Positions 1 to 10,542 of a stretch of DNA of 64,000 nucleotides are shown piece after piece. Under the pieces are notes generated by a model. The model saw only the letters and a list, made by a program, of their open reading frames with translations. It was not told where the DNA came from and ran no database searches. Source of the stretch: Paralithodes platypus (lineage: Eukaryota > Arthropoda > Malacostraca > Decapoda > Lithodidae); the NCBI GenBank assembly GCA_032716605.1, contig CM064572.1:44722563-44786562 (forward strand), written 5' to 3'. The translations under genes and the position numbers were made by a program. How positions within the stretch are numbered: the first letter of the stretch is position 1; every line of letters starts with the position of its first letter.

Positions 1-657
1 GCAAGTATCTCGTGAGAACTCAAGCGATAATACGTTGGCTGACTAGCTCTGCACCAACGGGACCATGGAAGTTAAACAGGCAGGGAAAAGAGGAGATAAA
101 AATGTAAGGTAGTAGAGAAAGTTCACATCAGTCAGAAGAATATATATAGTTTGCAAGGGAAATGAGAAGTCGCTCTGCCTAATGAGTTCTGATGAAAAAA
201 TGGCTAGACTTCCCTTTTTATACCCGGCCCTATAGTGAGCCCAACGTGAACTACTAAGGACCGCCCACTGACGACCATTACGTAATTTCTCTCTCTCCTC
301 TGGGATAGACAAAGGCTCCCCTAGCACTGAGGGGAGGGGGGAGGGGGGAGTGCTAGTGAGTTAGGCCCACCTCCCGCCTGGCGCACCCACTGACCCCCAA
401 CTGTGGCTGTTTCTCTTCCCATCATTACAAATAAGTTTTACACACAATACATATAACTAATGATATAAAATAGAACTCGTTGACTCAGATGAATACAAAA
501 TACATATTCATAATACTTATAGTACAACGGCTCACATGAACTAAGTTAGGAAACTCTACATAGACTACAGCCAAAGTTCCTGCCCTGACGATCCTAGCGA
601 GAGTGGGGCATGACTAGGCGTTCTGTACAGCATGCTCACACGTGGACATGCATCACA
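1..657 (-). mobile_element. Partial LTR of a Gmr1-like Ty3 retrotransposon, cut by window edge
   Basis: Read on the minus strand this stretch starts TGTGATGCATG at 657, matching the TGTGACGC start of the other LTRs in the window. About 60 bases in it has GCTAGGATCGTCAGGGCAG, nearly the same as GCTAGGATCGCCAGGGCAG in the solo LTR at 54734. A TATA-like box follows at 215-222. The other end lies outside the window. On this reading an element in minus orientation, or a solo LTR, was inserted directly beside the LINE that starts at 658. The match is by eye and patchy, so the call is tentative. Confidence 0.5.
215..222 (-). promoter_or_regulatory. Possible TATA box of the left-edge LTR
   Basis: The minus strand reads GGGTATAAAAAGGG in a GC-rich context about 430 bases after the inferred LTR start. 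This is a plausible U3 core promoter for RNA polymerase II. It is a sequence match only. Confidence 0.3.
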
Positions 658-3145
658 GTGGTCAGAACCTTAGGCTCTGACCACCTCCCGATCATTATCA
701 CCACCAAAACCAGACTCACCCCAGCTAGCCACAAACACACATACACCAATTATAAAAGAGCTAACTGGGAAGCATTCACAAATGAGACAGAACAACACTT
801 CACAACTCTAAACAGTACACCCATCACTAACATCAACAATGCTGTACACATACTCAATAAAACTATCCAAAACGCTGACAAGAAACACATTCCAAGAGGT
901 AACACAAAAAGACACAACCCCAACTTCACACCAGAAATTCAAAACCTCATCAGACAACGCGACACACTGAAACACTCCCCAGCACCCCACACACAACACA
1001 TCACACAACAAATTCAAGCACTCAACACCCAAACTAACAACAAAATACAAGAACAACAAAAACTAAATTGGAATAACTTCCTACAAACACTTGATCACAA
1101 AATAAACCCCAAAAAACTCTACAAAACACTAAACAGCATCACACTTTCCAACAGCAACACAACACAATCACATGCTGCAATCACAACAACAGACTCTACC
1201 CTTCATGTAAACAACAAGCAAACACTCTCATCAATCACTTCTCACATGTCAGCCACCTAAAACCTCACAAAGACGACCGACGTGTCATCCGACGTAAGAG
1301 ACAATTCCCCACAGACCCTGACTATACACTCTTCACCAATCACCAGACAAAGCATATCATCAACAATCTCAAGCACTCACCCGCCTGTGGCCTAGACAAC
1401 ATAAGCAACATACACCTCAGACACCTGGGACCACAAGGCATACAAGCACTCACTAACATATCAAACTACAGCTATTCACACAACACAATACCAGACATTT
1501 GGAAGCATGGTATCATCATCACATTCCCCAAACCCAACAAAGACCCCACGCTACCCTCCTCGCACCGCCCCATCACACTCCTTTGCTCCCCCTCCAAAGT
1601 CATGGAACGCCTAGTATTACAACTAATTACACCCAACCTACCCCTAGCTCCAACACAACATGGCTTTAGGCCACTGCACTCCACAAACACTCTTCTCACA
1701 GACCTTACACAAAGAGCTTTTGACGGCATCAACTCAGCTAGACCACCACACAGATCACTATTAGCCACACTCGACATTAGTAAAGTTCGATGCCATCCCC
1801 CGCCACAACCTAACAAACAAAATCTACAACACAAACATGCACAACAACACAAAAAGGTGGCTGGCCAACTTCCTAGCAGGCAGATTTGCACACGTATCTT
1901 TTGCCGGTCAGTCATCTAAAATCAGAAACTTTCCAAATGGAGTCCCACAAGGATCCGTCCTATCGCCCGCACTCTTCAATCTGTACATGCACGATATAAC
2001 TACACCCAATACGCCCCAAATAAACTTAGCCTCCTATGCAGATGACATAACACTCACATGCACACACCATGACCCAAAAAGAGCAACAGATCTCCTTCAA
2101 CCCTATCTCAACACACTACATGGCTGGTGCACTACAAACAGACTTAATCTAGCACCAGCCAAATCCACCGCAACCCTGCTCACAAGCTGGACAGAACACG
2201 AATACATCCCTCAACTCACCATAAACAACACACCCGTAACACATACACACACCCAAAATCCTAGGAGTAACATATGATACTCATATGACATTCAAACAGC
2301 ACACCACAAACATTAAAATGAAACTGACACCCAGATTTAATGCCATCAGGTCACTTGCTCACACAAAATTTGGACACAACAAAGAAACTACCACCACAGT
2401 ATATAAACAATACATAAGATCAGTGATGGAATACGCAAGCCCAGCCTGGGCTTCTAACCTAGCTGAAACACATCATAAAACCTTACAGACTATTCAAAAC
2501 AAAGCCCTGAAGATCATTACAGGCTGCACAGCTACTGCACCCACAGATCACCTACATCAAGAAACCAAAATCCTCAAAGTCAAAGACCATCTGGACATGA
2601 GAGGCACTCAATTCCTGGCAGCAGCCTCCACGAACCAAGACCACCCACTAAACTACATGGCAACACACCCACAGACACCAAGAAATATCAAAACAACACC
2701 CAGCACACGGTATCACACACAATTATTGTCCTCTCTCCCTCCCTGCCCACCCCGAACCAACTTCCAGAAGCACATCCATACTCATATCTCTCGCCAATCC
2801 ATTCACTCACTCACAGACAACACGCAGCTGGATGCACGACCTCCCAAAATCCATCCTTCCGAATCCTCCCTCCCTCGCGAGGACAGAGTCCACCTGGCCA
2901 GGCTGAGATGCGGACACCATCCAGCTCTCCTGAGCTATCAGAAGAGACTGGATGACTCCGTTGTCGACGCCTGCCCGGGATGTAACACAGCACCCCATAC
3001 CATTAAACACATCATAGAAGACTGCATTTCACACAACCACTTACGCCAACAACACAATCTATACTCAATGAGAGCTCTGTGGGAAAGCCCGATCGGGGCC
3101 ATGGCCTTCCTCAGGGACTCGGGGCTGTTCGGCCAGGCAGCTTAG
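658..3145 (+). pseudogene. Jockey-like non-LTR retrotransposon, 5'-truncated, frameshifted
   Basis: This is the end of an apurinic-type endonuclease (SDHLPI motif, 676-693) followed by a LINE reverse transcriptase. RT landmarks are a GLDNI segment near 1395, HRPITLL near 1565, QHGFRPLHS near 1655, GVPQGSVLSPALF near 1940-1980 and the catalytic YADD at 2035-2046. After the RT comes a C-terminal region with a CPGC...HIIEDC cysteine/histidine pattern near 2970-3030, ending in GLFGQAA and a stop at 3145. The reading frame shifts near 1245, near 1785 and near 2265, so the copy is dead. The first ~16 codons of the longest frame (from 610) are LTR sequence, not LINE. It would normally copy its own RNA at a nicked target. 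Subclade assignment within the Jockey group is not certain. Confidence 0.8.
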
Positions 3146-3149
3146 GGAA

Positions 3150-3318
3150 CAACAACAACTCGCACGAATCTAAGAATTTCTTCTTCAATCGAGTTGTCAA
3201 CTTGTGGAATGGGCTTCCCCGAGACGTTATAGACTGCAGCACCATTGATTCATTTAAACTCCGCTTAGACAAATATCTCGCATCAAACCCGCGACTGACT
3301 GCGTTTGTAAATGAATAA
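3150..3318 (+). pseudogene. C-terminal tail of a second, different LINE
   Basis: Directly after the (AAC)n end of the preceding LINE, the frame reads SHESKNFFFNRVVNLWNGLP then SFKLRLDKYLASNP and stops at 3318. The pattern FFxNRVVxLWNxLP...SFKxRLDKY is the usual carboxy-terminal motif of CR1/L2-type LINE polymerases. It is therefore a different LINE lineage from its neighbour, and the apparent continuous frame across 3079-3318 is a chimera. No catalytic domain is present. Confidence 0.7.
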
Positions 3319-4200
3319 CTTTATTTAATCCCCCCCTCAGTTACTAACCCATCTGTCCCCTACTAACTTCCTAATCCTGCCACGGACATTAGTTCCAGGG
3401 CAGTAGTTCCCTTTCCAATGTTCCCTTACCCACTCTAAACCACTGTTTGGACACTTGATCCTCAGTGTTTTGGAGGACAAGCAGCCTAGAAGGGTCACTA
3501 GGACTGTTGTTGCTTGATTTACTTTGTACTCCTTTGTACTCCTCCTTCCCTGGACGTGCCACTGTGAAGAGCGACTGCTCACCTAAAGGTAATGAGAGCG
3601 TGACCCAAGCTCCACTGTGGTGAACGTGTGGCTGAGAGAGAGAGAGAGAGAGATCTGATTTTGCATATTTAGCGAGTATGTAGTTTTTGTGTTCATGGGT
3701 AGTGTGTGTGTGCATGTATAGTAATAATAATAATAATAATAATCGGTGTGTGTGTGTGTGTGTGTGTGTTATTCTGAGCGAGTGTCTGCTAATGGTATTG
3801 GGTGATAGTTTGTGCGTGTTTTGAGCCGGTATTATACAGATAGTTGTGGCTGTTTGTTTAGTTACAAACGAGTACCTCTCCGTAAACAAATAGGGAATGA
3901 CGCCTGTTGACTTTTAGAGTGTAGTCCAGTGTTGGCATTTAATTATACTATATTGTTTGGCAGTCCATTCAGTTAGATAGCATCTGCTGACTAAACTAAT
4001 ATGGTTTTCTCTTGGCGTGTAGCTACTTGGAAAACAAAAAAAGGGATTGAGGAAAACTCTGAACTTTTGGTTTCTCGGAATGTGAGACAACAATCAGGAA
4101 TATTTATAAAAAGTGATAAGGACATTTTAGTGAGATGAACACTGTTAAAAATATTATTAAACATTATAAAATATATGTGTAATATCTCTCTCTCTCTCTT
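3319..4200. other. Non-coding AT-rich stretch with small microsatellites
   Basis: I see no gene. Short (GA)n, (AAT)n and (GT)n tracts lie at about 3633-3652, 3720-3742 and 3745-3770. Reading frames here are produced by the repeats. Confidence 0.5.
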
Positions 4201-4204
4201 TCTT

Positions 4205-4228
4205 TATATATATATATATATATATATT

Positions 4229-4266
<38 letters not shown>

Positions 4267-4272
4267 GGTATA
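4205..4272. repeat. (TA)n tract containing ACCGGT
   Basis: Almost pure TA dinucleotides, interrupted once by a palindromic TACCGGTA. The same interruption occurs in the TA tract near 62555. Confidence 0.85.
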
Positions 4273-4412
4273 TATATATCCGTAATATGGAGCCATTTAT
4301 TTCTAATTGTGTGAAGTATAATCAAGCGAAGCACAATTATATGTTCTGAAATTGGTCTCTCTTTTCACATTGTAATTATGGAAATCCACAGCGAACTGTT
4401 CATTGCGTTATA

Positions 4413-4594
4413 ATTATATAGTGTTCATACAATGGACTATTATATAGTGTTCATACAATGGACTATTATATAGTGTTCATACAATGGACTATTATATAGT
4501 GTTCATACAATGGACTATTATATAGTGTTCATACAATGGACTATTATATAGTGTTCATACAATGGACTATTATATAGTGTTCATACAATGGACT
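4413..4594. repeat. 26-bp tandem repeat, seven identical units
   Basis: The unit begins ATTATATAGTGTTCATACAA and ends TGGACT. It is repeated seven times end to end with no visible differences, so the array is 182 bp. There are no spacers between units, so it is a minisatellite. Perfect identity implies recent expansion. Confidence 0.95.
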
Positions 4595-4603
4595 ATTTCA
4601 CCA

Positions 4604-4990
4604 TTGAGGGGATTGTGGCTGGGTTTTTTTTTTGGTTGTCTATTAATTCATGTATTCATTTATGTTTTAGCTTCCTCGCTAGACCTCCTTCAAATTTAGA
4701 AAAACGCCCCCTAGACACCCCTTCAAGATAAATTGGTACATTTTTCGGTAGAAAAATGTCCCAGCCGAAGGCCGATTCTTCTTATAATTACAGGCTCGCT
4801 TTCGCTCGCCCGGACAAAAATCGACACCTAAATGGCACAATAGGTCTTAAAATTGACAACGAAATGGAGCTAAATGTGTTAAAATCGCCAAACTAATGGG
4901 CTGAACGTCCTAAAAATATTTAATGTCAAAACCAATGGGGCTAAACAGGAGGGAGAAGAGTGTCCAGAAAAACTACCCTTCTCCCCTCAA
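4604..4990 (+). mobile_element. FB2 fold-back MITE, full length with altered TTAA ends
   Basis: FB2 is a ~330-390 bp non-coding repeat with about a dozen copies in this window. Its marks are TAGACCTCC near one end, a central palindrome ACATTTTTCGGTAGAAAAATGT, then CCGGCCGAAGGCCGG, then CGCTCGCCAGG and AAATCGACACCTAAATGG. Here the ends are TTGAGGGGATTGTGGCT and CTTCTCCCCTCAA, which would be TTAA ends with one change each. Confidence 0.75.
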
Positions 4991-5074
4991 GATATTTTTG
5001 AATAGTTGTTAACACAAAAACTTCTCACATCATATACATTATTGTATTACCTTTATAGTAAGATTGAGTTTACC

Positions 5075-5562
5075 CTTAGTTTTTTCTTTTATTTTTCTTT
5101 ATTCCAACTACTCCCTCTCGGGCATAGGCTGATAGCCTTTACACTCTACCGCTGAACACGGTGAGGCCCGTGAGCTCTTGCTCCAGTCTAGGGAGTGAGA
5201 CATGCGAAGCACCCCGGCTCGAAGAAATCCCATCTCTGAAGCCACCTCGCCTCCGCGCTTCACAGTCTCATCCCCCACACTCGGACCCTCACTCTCAGAA
5301 CGCCACCTATTGAGCAATTAACTCCTAGGCATTGCCCCCCTGTAGCATGTTTTTGAATATGGGAATATTCATACAATGCTATTTTTAATCAGGGAACAAT
5401 GAGGGTATTTTTTTGGCATTTCGGTGTGCTGTGGTAATGCACTGATACTAGGTACAGCACAAATTCCATCCCGAAAATATCTTCCCATTGACATATTGGG
5501 ATTCGAACCCGGGTCCATTGGATTACCAGTCCAGTGGCAAGACCACTCCGCCACACCTCTCC
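5075..5562 (-). mobile_element. tRNA-derived SINE (family 1), intact promoter boxes
   Basis: On the minus strand the copy starts GGAGAGGTGTGGCGGAGTGG. It contains a box A-like TGGCGGAGTGG and a perfect box B, GGGTTCGAATCCC (5507-5520). The anticodon arm resembles CTGGACTGGTAATCCA, closest in pattern to a tRNA-Ser or tRNA-Thr. The body runs ~400 bp beyond the tRNA head and ends in an A-rich tail near 5075-5100. A second copy lies at 22266-22742 in the other orientation. Internal RNA polymerase III promotion is expected from the boxes. This is not a tRNA gene because the acceptor stem does not close. Confidence 0.8.
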
Positions 5563-5564
5563 TG

Positions 5565-5657
5565 AGTTTGTTATAGGTCCTTCCTAAGTTGTTTAAAATC
5601 GGTTCAAGATAACCAGAATAAAAGAAAAACAGGCGCCCTAATACTGAAAGGGTTAAC
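5565..5657. mobile_element. End fragment of the ~215-bp CCCTTT MITE
   Basis: The segment ends ACTGAAAGGGTTAA and carries CTTCCTAAG and AGCCAGAATAAAA-like words shared with the copies at 63464 and 54135. Only one end is present. Confidence 0.5.
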
Positions 5658-5697
5658 TCTAGAGGATTGTATTAAACACCGGTACAGTCTCGTGCAG

Positions 5698-6065
5698 TTA
5701 AGAGGAGATGGTCGTTTTTTCTGGCCCCTCTTCTCCCTCATGCTTAGCCCCACTAGTTTTCAGATTTTAAGATGTTCGGCCAATTAGTTTTCAGATTTAA
5801 AGACTTTTCGCCTATTTTCTGTGTCAATATTAAGACTTTTCGTGTCATTTCTAGGAGTCGATTTATTCCTGGCGAGCAATAGCGAGCCTGTAATTTAGGA
5901 GTAACCGGCCTTCGGCACGGACATTTTTCTGCCGAAAAATGTACAAATACATCTTGAAGGGGGATCCTGGGGTTGTTATTGCAAGTTTGATGGAGGTCTA
6001 AGTAAGAAACTAAAATAAATACATAAACAAAACAATCGACCAAAACATGAACCATCCCTACTTAA
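5698..6065 (-). mobile_element. FB2 MITE, complete, TTAA at both ends
   Basis: The left end is TTAAGAGGAGATGGTCG and the right end ACCATCCCTACTTAA, inverted repeats of each other with TTAA on both sides. The interior reads as FB2 in reverse: CATGCTTAGCCCCA, the TCCTGGCGAGC segment and the ACATTTTTCTGC core. Confidence 0.8.
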
Positions 6066-6282
6066 GACGTTAAAATCTTGGATATGTTTCAAAGTTAATT
6101 CATGTTTGCGCAGCTTTAAAACGGACCCCCAGTTACAGTAATACCATTATATGTTTGTAAGTTTTATAATCTGCAGTGATACTTGCTTTTATTTTGGACT
6201 TATTTTTGTTTTATTTCTCCTTGCTGCAATATCGTTGCAATATTTTGTCACGGCCTAATCTCTATTATAATCTTGCTACCTT

Positions 6283-6454
<172 letters not shown>

Positions 6455-6877
6455 TCCATTATTCTTTGTACTCGTTCCCCTTTCAATTATCGTGTGTTCT
6501 TGGAATGCACTGTAAGGTCTTTGAGATTCCAACTCTTCCATTTACTTTCTGGTAATTTACTCTCATTCTCTACATCTCAGTTTCTATCTGTTTCATTATA
6601 TCTAGCTATATCTATATTGAATGCATCTATCTATCTATATGTATGTCTATCTAGCTATCTATCTATCTATCTATATACAGTAAATATATATATCTATCTC
6701 TATTTAAATATATATGTTGCATAATTCTCTTAGTCTATATTATTATTATCAATATTACATATACCCTTCCTCTTCCTACAAAATTTACGGGGGAGATCGC
6801 GGGAAGTAGTAACCAGTGTTTACAACCGCAGAAGGACTCGGCAGCCAGGGAGACCGGGGAGAATATTCTTTGTAAAC

Positions 6878-6878
6878 A

Positions 6879-6928
<50 letters not shown>

Positions 6929-6930
6929 GA
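6878..6930. repeat. (GA)n microsatellite
   Basis: GA dinucleotides with occasional AT interruptions. Confidence 0.85.
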
Positions 6931-6944
6931 AATTATATGTCGGA

Positions 6945-8430
6945 ATAGCTCAACCGGGTAGCCAAGTGAACGGAAAGGGAGAATGGGAGATAAGATTATG
7001 TTAGGGATAAGCGTATTTTGCAAGAGCTTATATTTGGTTACTATATGTACTGCATACTGTATATACAGTATATATATATATATATTATATATCTTTCTTT
7101 CTGTCTGTCTTTATGTATGTCTGTCTGGATTTATGGATTGATTTAGTTATATTTTTATTTACTGTATTTACTTGGTTTACTGTATTTACTTTGAGAGGGT
7201 ATAACAGGGGAAGAGGGTTGTAGGAACGCTAAAAGCAGTAACAAGAGATAGGGTGGTCAGTATGGAAGTGAAGAAGTCCTTGGATGACAGTGTGGTAATC
7301 CCGACACTGACTTAAGGAAGCGAAGCATGGACGTTGGTTGAGAGACTCAGACCAAGAGTGAGAGCAGTGGAAATGAATTACTTTAAGGAGTGCGTGCGGA
7401 GTTACATGGAGGGATAGACAGACTAATAAGGAAGTAAGAAGGAGTTGTGGTGTGGAGGTAGATGTGCTGGAAAGTGTGAGAAGGAACAACTTGAGATGGT
7501 TCGGCCATATGGAACGCATGGAAAGCGAGAGAATGACTAAGAGGGTGTATGAGAGTGAGGTGGAGGGAAAGAGAGGGAGAGGTAGACCGAATGAGAGGTG
7601 GAAGGATGGAGTGAGGAAGTACATGAACGAAGGCGGTGATGGTTGGGGGGAGGGGCGTCGACTGACTGGGGACAGAGGTGCATGGGGGCGGTTCGTTCGT
7701 GGCCACCCTTTCGGGGATCACGGCGTCAGGCAATAGATAGATAGATAAACTTTATTTACTTATTTATTTATTGATCCACTTATTAATGTTTGCATTAGTT
7801 ATTTAGTTCTGTTAGTTATTTAATTAAAGGAATGGGAGAGAGAGAGATAATATGGTGCTTGTGATAAGCGTATTTTGGGAGAGCTTAGTTTTGGCTACTA
7901 TGTTTATATAATTATATTTTGCACTTATCATTTAGTTCCTTTAGTTATTTAGTTAAGGGAAGTAAGGGAGGGACATAATATTATGATCTTGAGGATAAGC
8001 ATTTTTTGGGGAGAGCTTAGGCTTGGTTACTGTTTATATATATTTATCCATTTATGTTTCTATTGATTTGTATGTTCATTTATTTATCTGCCTCAATTAT
8101 TTAGTTGTTTATGTTATTTAGTGAAGGGAAAGAAGTGTATGTATTTATTTATTTATATACTGTATGTATCGATTTGTCAACCTTAATAAATTAGTTGTGT
8201 TAGTTATTTATCTACGGGAAGGAATTGAGAGAGATGATATTATGATACGAGTATTTTGGGAGAGCATTGATTTGGTTACCATTACTGTGTATATACAATT
8301 ATTTGTCTACGTATTTATTTGTTGCATTGCTTATTTAGTTGTTTTATTATTAAAGGGAAGGAAGGAAAGGAGATTATGTTAGGGATAATAGTGTTTTGAG
8401 AGACTTGAAATTAGTTGATACGTCTATTTC
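6945..8430. repeat. Degenerate dispersed/tandem repeat, ~110-170 bp period, split by a LINE piece
   Basis: A motif like GATAAGCGTATTTTGGGAGA, followed by GCTTAG, TTTGGTTACTA and TTTATATA, recurs near 7000, 7870, 7990, 8245 and 8385. Each copy is preceded by TTAGTTATTTAGTTAAGGGA and GGGAGAGAGA words. The copies are strongly diverged and the spacing varies. The LINE relic at 7195-7740 lies inside the array. No coding potential is evident. Confidence 0.6.
7195..7740 (+). pseudogene. LINE reverse-transcriptase C-terminal relic
   Basis: The frame shows LKAVTRDRVVSMEVKKSL, then VVIPTLT, a stop where tyrosine is usual, then GSEAWT and RVRAVEM. After a frame change it continues RRNNLRWFGHMERM, TKRVYESEVEGKRGRGRP and WKDGVRKYM, ending GDRGAWGRFVRGHPFGD. 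This is the conserved tail found after the polymerase domain in many animal LINEs (VIPTLTYGSETWT...LRWFGHVERM...GRGRPRKRW). The catalytic core is missing. A GATA-type tail follows the stop. The fragments at 40240 and 54245 share the AWGxFV end. Confidence 0.75.
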
Positions 8431-8479
8431 TTTATTTGTCAAGTGGGCCCATTGAGGTTATGCAGAATATATCTAGTCA

Positions 8480-8625
8480 GAATACAATTGTGTATCGCTA
8501 ACAACAATGCATAAATGCGCGGAATTTCGGTGTGAGTATCCTAGGTTCGAGTCCTTGGAGTGCTACATGTATTTGTTGATTTCATTAATTGAGTTTAGAA
8601 GTAAAGTTGGTTGGTGAAAAAGTAT
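8480..8625 (+). mobile_element. tRNA-derived SINE (family 2) fragment
   Basis: It contains a box B-like AGGTTCGAGTCCTTGG at about 8543-8558 and the 3' body ACATGTATTTGTTGATTTC with ATTAATTGAGTTTA. The same order, with a better box A, is found on the minus strand at 49955-50115. Two matched copies in opposite orientation support a SINE rather than a chance tRNA resemblance. Confidence 0.55.
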
Positions 8626-8692
8626 GAATTCATATACGTTTGTATTTATTTATTTATGCATTTTATTGTATTTAATATTAATTACTTTATAT

Positions 8693-8765
<73 letters not shown>
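8693..8765. repeat. (CT)n microsatellite
   Basis: CT dinucleotides with three TATC interruptions near the middle. Confidence 0.95.
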
Positions 8766-9039
8766 TTGTTAACCATCCTCAATATTATCAATCAAAATGT
8801 CATAATTACCTCCAATTTTCTATTTGTATTGTATTTTGTCGTTTCTCTTCGGGCTCTGTCTCGAGTCGGCCATTCCCAGCTATGGGGTATGTGCCTGAAT
8901 ATATACATACATACAATACCATCAATAGGTTAGATCAGTAGTGTAAATTATAAAATACAATTCTTAATACAGGTAAATGTAGAAAACTAAGTAAGAGCAA
9001 AACCAATGGTAAAACTCGGAGAACTTAATGGCCCACTAA

Positions 9040-9040
<1 letters not shown>

Positions 9041-9104
<64 letters not shown>
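9041..9104. repeat. (GT)n microsatellite
   Basis: About 32 uninterrupted GT units. Confidence 0.95.
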
Positions 9105-9107
<3 letters not shown>

Positions 9108-9598
9108 AATAGTAAATCGAAAAGCACTTTGCCAACGGGAAGGTATAGCAAATCTGAGTTAAATACAAGGCGCCGAAAGTGTAGCAACAAAGAGGCGGGC
9201 ACCACTTAGGAGACTTCGGAGGGTATTGACCACTTCGGCTCACAGACGCTGGATTTCACACCACTTTCTACTTCTTTTCCTTTTATGGTGTATGTGTGTG
9301 TTTGTGTGTGTGATCATCCTATAATATGGTCATAGAAAGCATGTGTGTGGCATAAACATTTATTTCTACGGTTGTTTTCCAATTGTATTTGTTGTAAAGT
9401 AGAGTCAAGCTATGATTTCTAACTCAAGTATTTTAGCGTAGGTGAAATATATTGTGGTGTGAAATTAACAATTCTCACGAACCTCTTCTGTTGTCAGCTA
9501 TATATGCTGAATAGATTGAAACTGCACACTAAATATTCATCGTTACAAAGCTGGATATTAGCATTTTTAGTCCGTTCCCTAGACCTTTATCAAGCTTA

Positions 9599-9951
9599 TT
9601 AAGGGGGCCCACCTCGTTTTTTTCTCTCTCTGGGTTGTATCCATTTGGCTCTATTCAAACTACTGTTTTAAGACGTTTATCCCCATTCAGGTGTCGATTT
9701 TTCCTGGCGAACGGTAGCGAGCCAGCATATTTTTGAAAATGTTTTTTGACAGCAGGCTAAATTTGTACATTTTTCGCTAGAAATATGTCTCTGGTGGAGT
9801 CGGATTTCTTTATACAATGCTGGTTCGCTATCGCTCGCCAGGAAGAAATCGACACCTCAACGGGGATAAACGTCTTAAAACAGTTTGCTGAATGGGTCCG
9901 AATGGATACAAGCCGGAGAAAAGGAGAGAAAAAAGCAGGTCACCCCCTTAA
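9599..9951 (+). mobile_element. FB1 fold-back MITE, complete, TTAA at both ends
   Basis: The left end is TTAAGGGGGCCCACCTCG and the right end CAGGTCACCCCCTTAA. The arms are inverted copies: AGACGTTTATCCCCATTCAG with GTGTCGATTT on the left answers AAATCGACACCT with GGGGATAAACGTCTTAAAA on the right. CTGGCGA...AGCGAGCCAGCAT answers ATGCTGG...CGCTCGCCAG. The centre is ACATTTTTCGCTAGAAATATGT. The matching TTAA fits a piggyBac-type target duplication. No protein is encoded, so it would need a transposase from elsewhere. Confidence 0.85.
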
Positions 9952-10143
9952 AGAAACTTCCTCAAGATCCCCCCCCCCCGAATAATCCTAGATTTCAGGC
10001 TTGTTATCGTTCGCCACGAAAATGATCGACACCGTTACATATATCGACACATTGATCTTAATAGGGATTCTTGTGTGTGTGTGTGTGTGTGTTCGTTTGG
10101 ATAAAGCCCCAACTCCTTCATCTCCTGCTGAAGATTCTTTCCT

Positions 10144-10542
10144 CAAGGGGGGTCACCTGTTTTTTTTTCTCTTTCTCTCCTTTCTCTATTTCTCTCCTTT
10201 CTCTCTTTCTCTGGCTTGTATCCATTCGGCCCCATGCAGCCAACTGTTTTAAGACGTTTATCCCCATCCAGGTGTCGATTTCTTCCCTTCGATCGATAGC
10301 GAGCCAGCATTGTTTGGTGAAATCGGCTTCGCCGGAGACTTTTTTCTATCGAAAAATTTACAAATTTAGCTTGCTGTAAAAAACAAAAATATGTATATGC
10401 TGGCTCGCTACCATTCGCCAGGAAAATATTGACACCTGGATGGGTGTAAACGTCTTAAAACAGTAGGCTGAATGGGGTCGAATAGATACAAGCCAAAGAG
10501 AGAGGAAGAAAAAGAAAAAAAAAGCGAGGTGGGCTCCCTTAA
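10144..10542 (+). mobile_element. FB1 MITE, second copy, abuts next element
   Basis: The left end is TCAAGGGGGGTCACCTG, with TCAA replacing TTAA. The right end is GCGAGGTGGGCTCCCTTAA. Internal arms match the 9599 copy: GACGTTTATCCCCATCCAG answers GGGTGTAAACGTCTTAAAAC. The final TTAA (10539-10542) is also the first TTAA of the next MITE. Confidence 0.8.

Noticed and set aside
4413..4594. CRISPR-like array
   Set aside because: Units are contiguous with no spacers and the genome is eukaryotic.
7383..7733. 116-residue Ser/Pro-rich frame on the minus strand
   Set aside because: It is antisense to a recognisable LINE tail on the plus strand.
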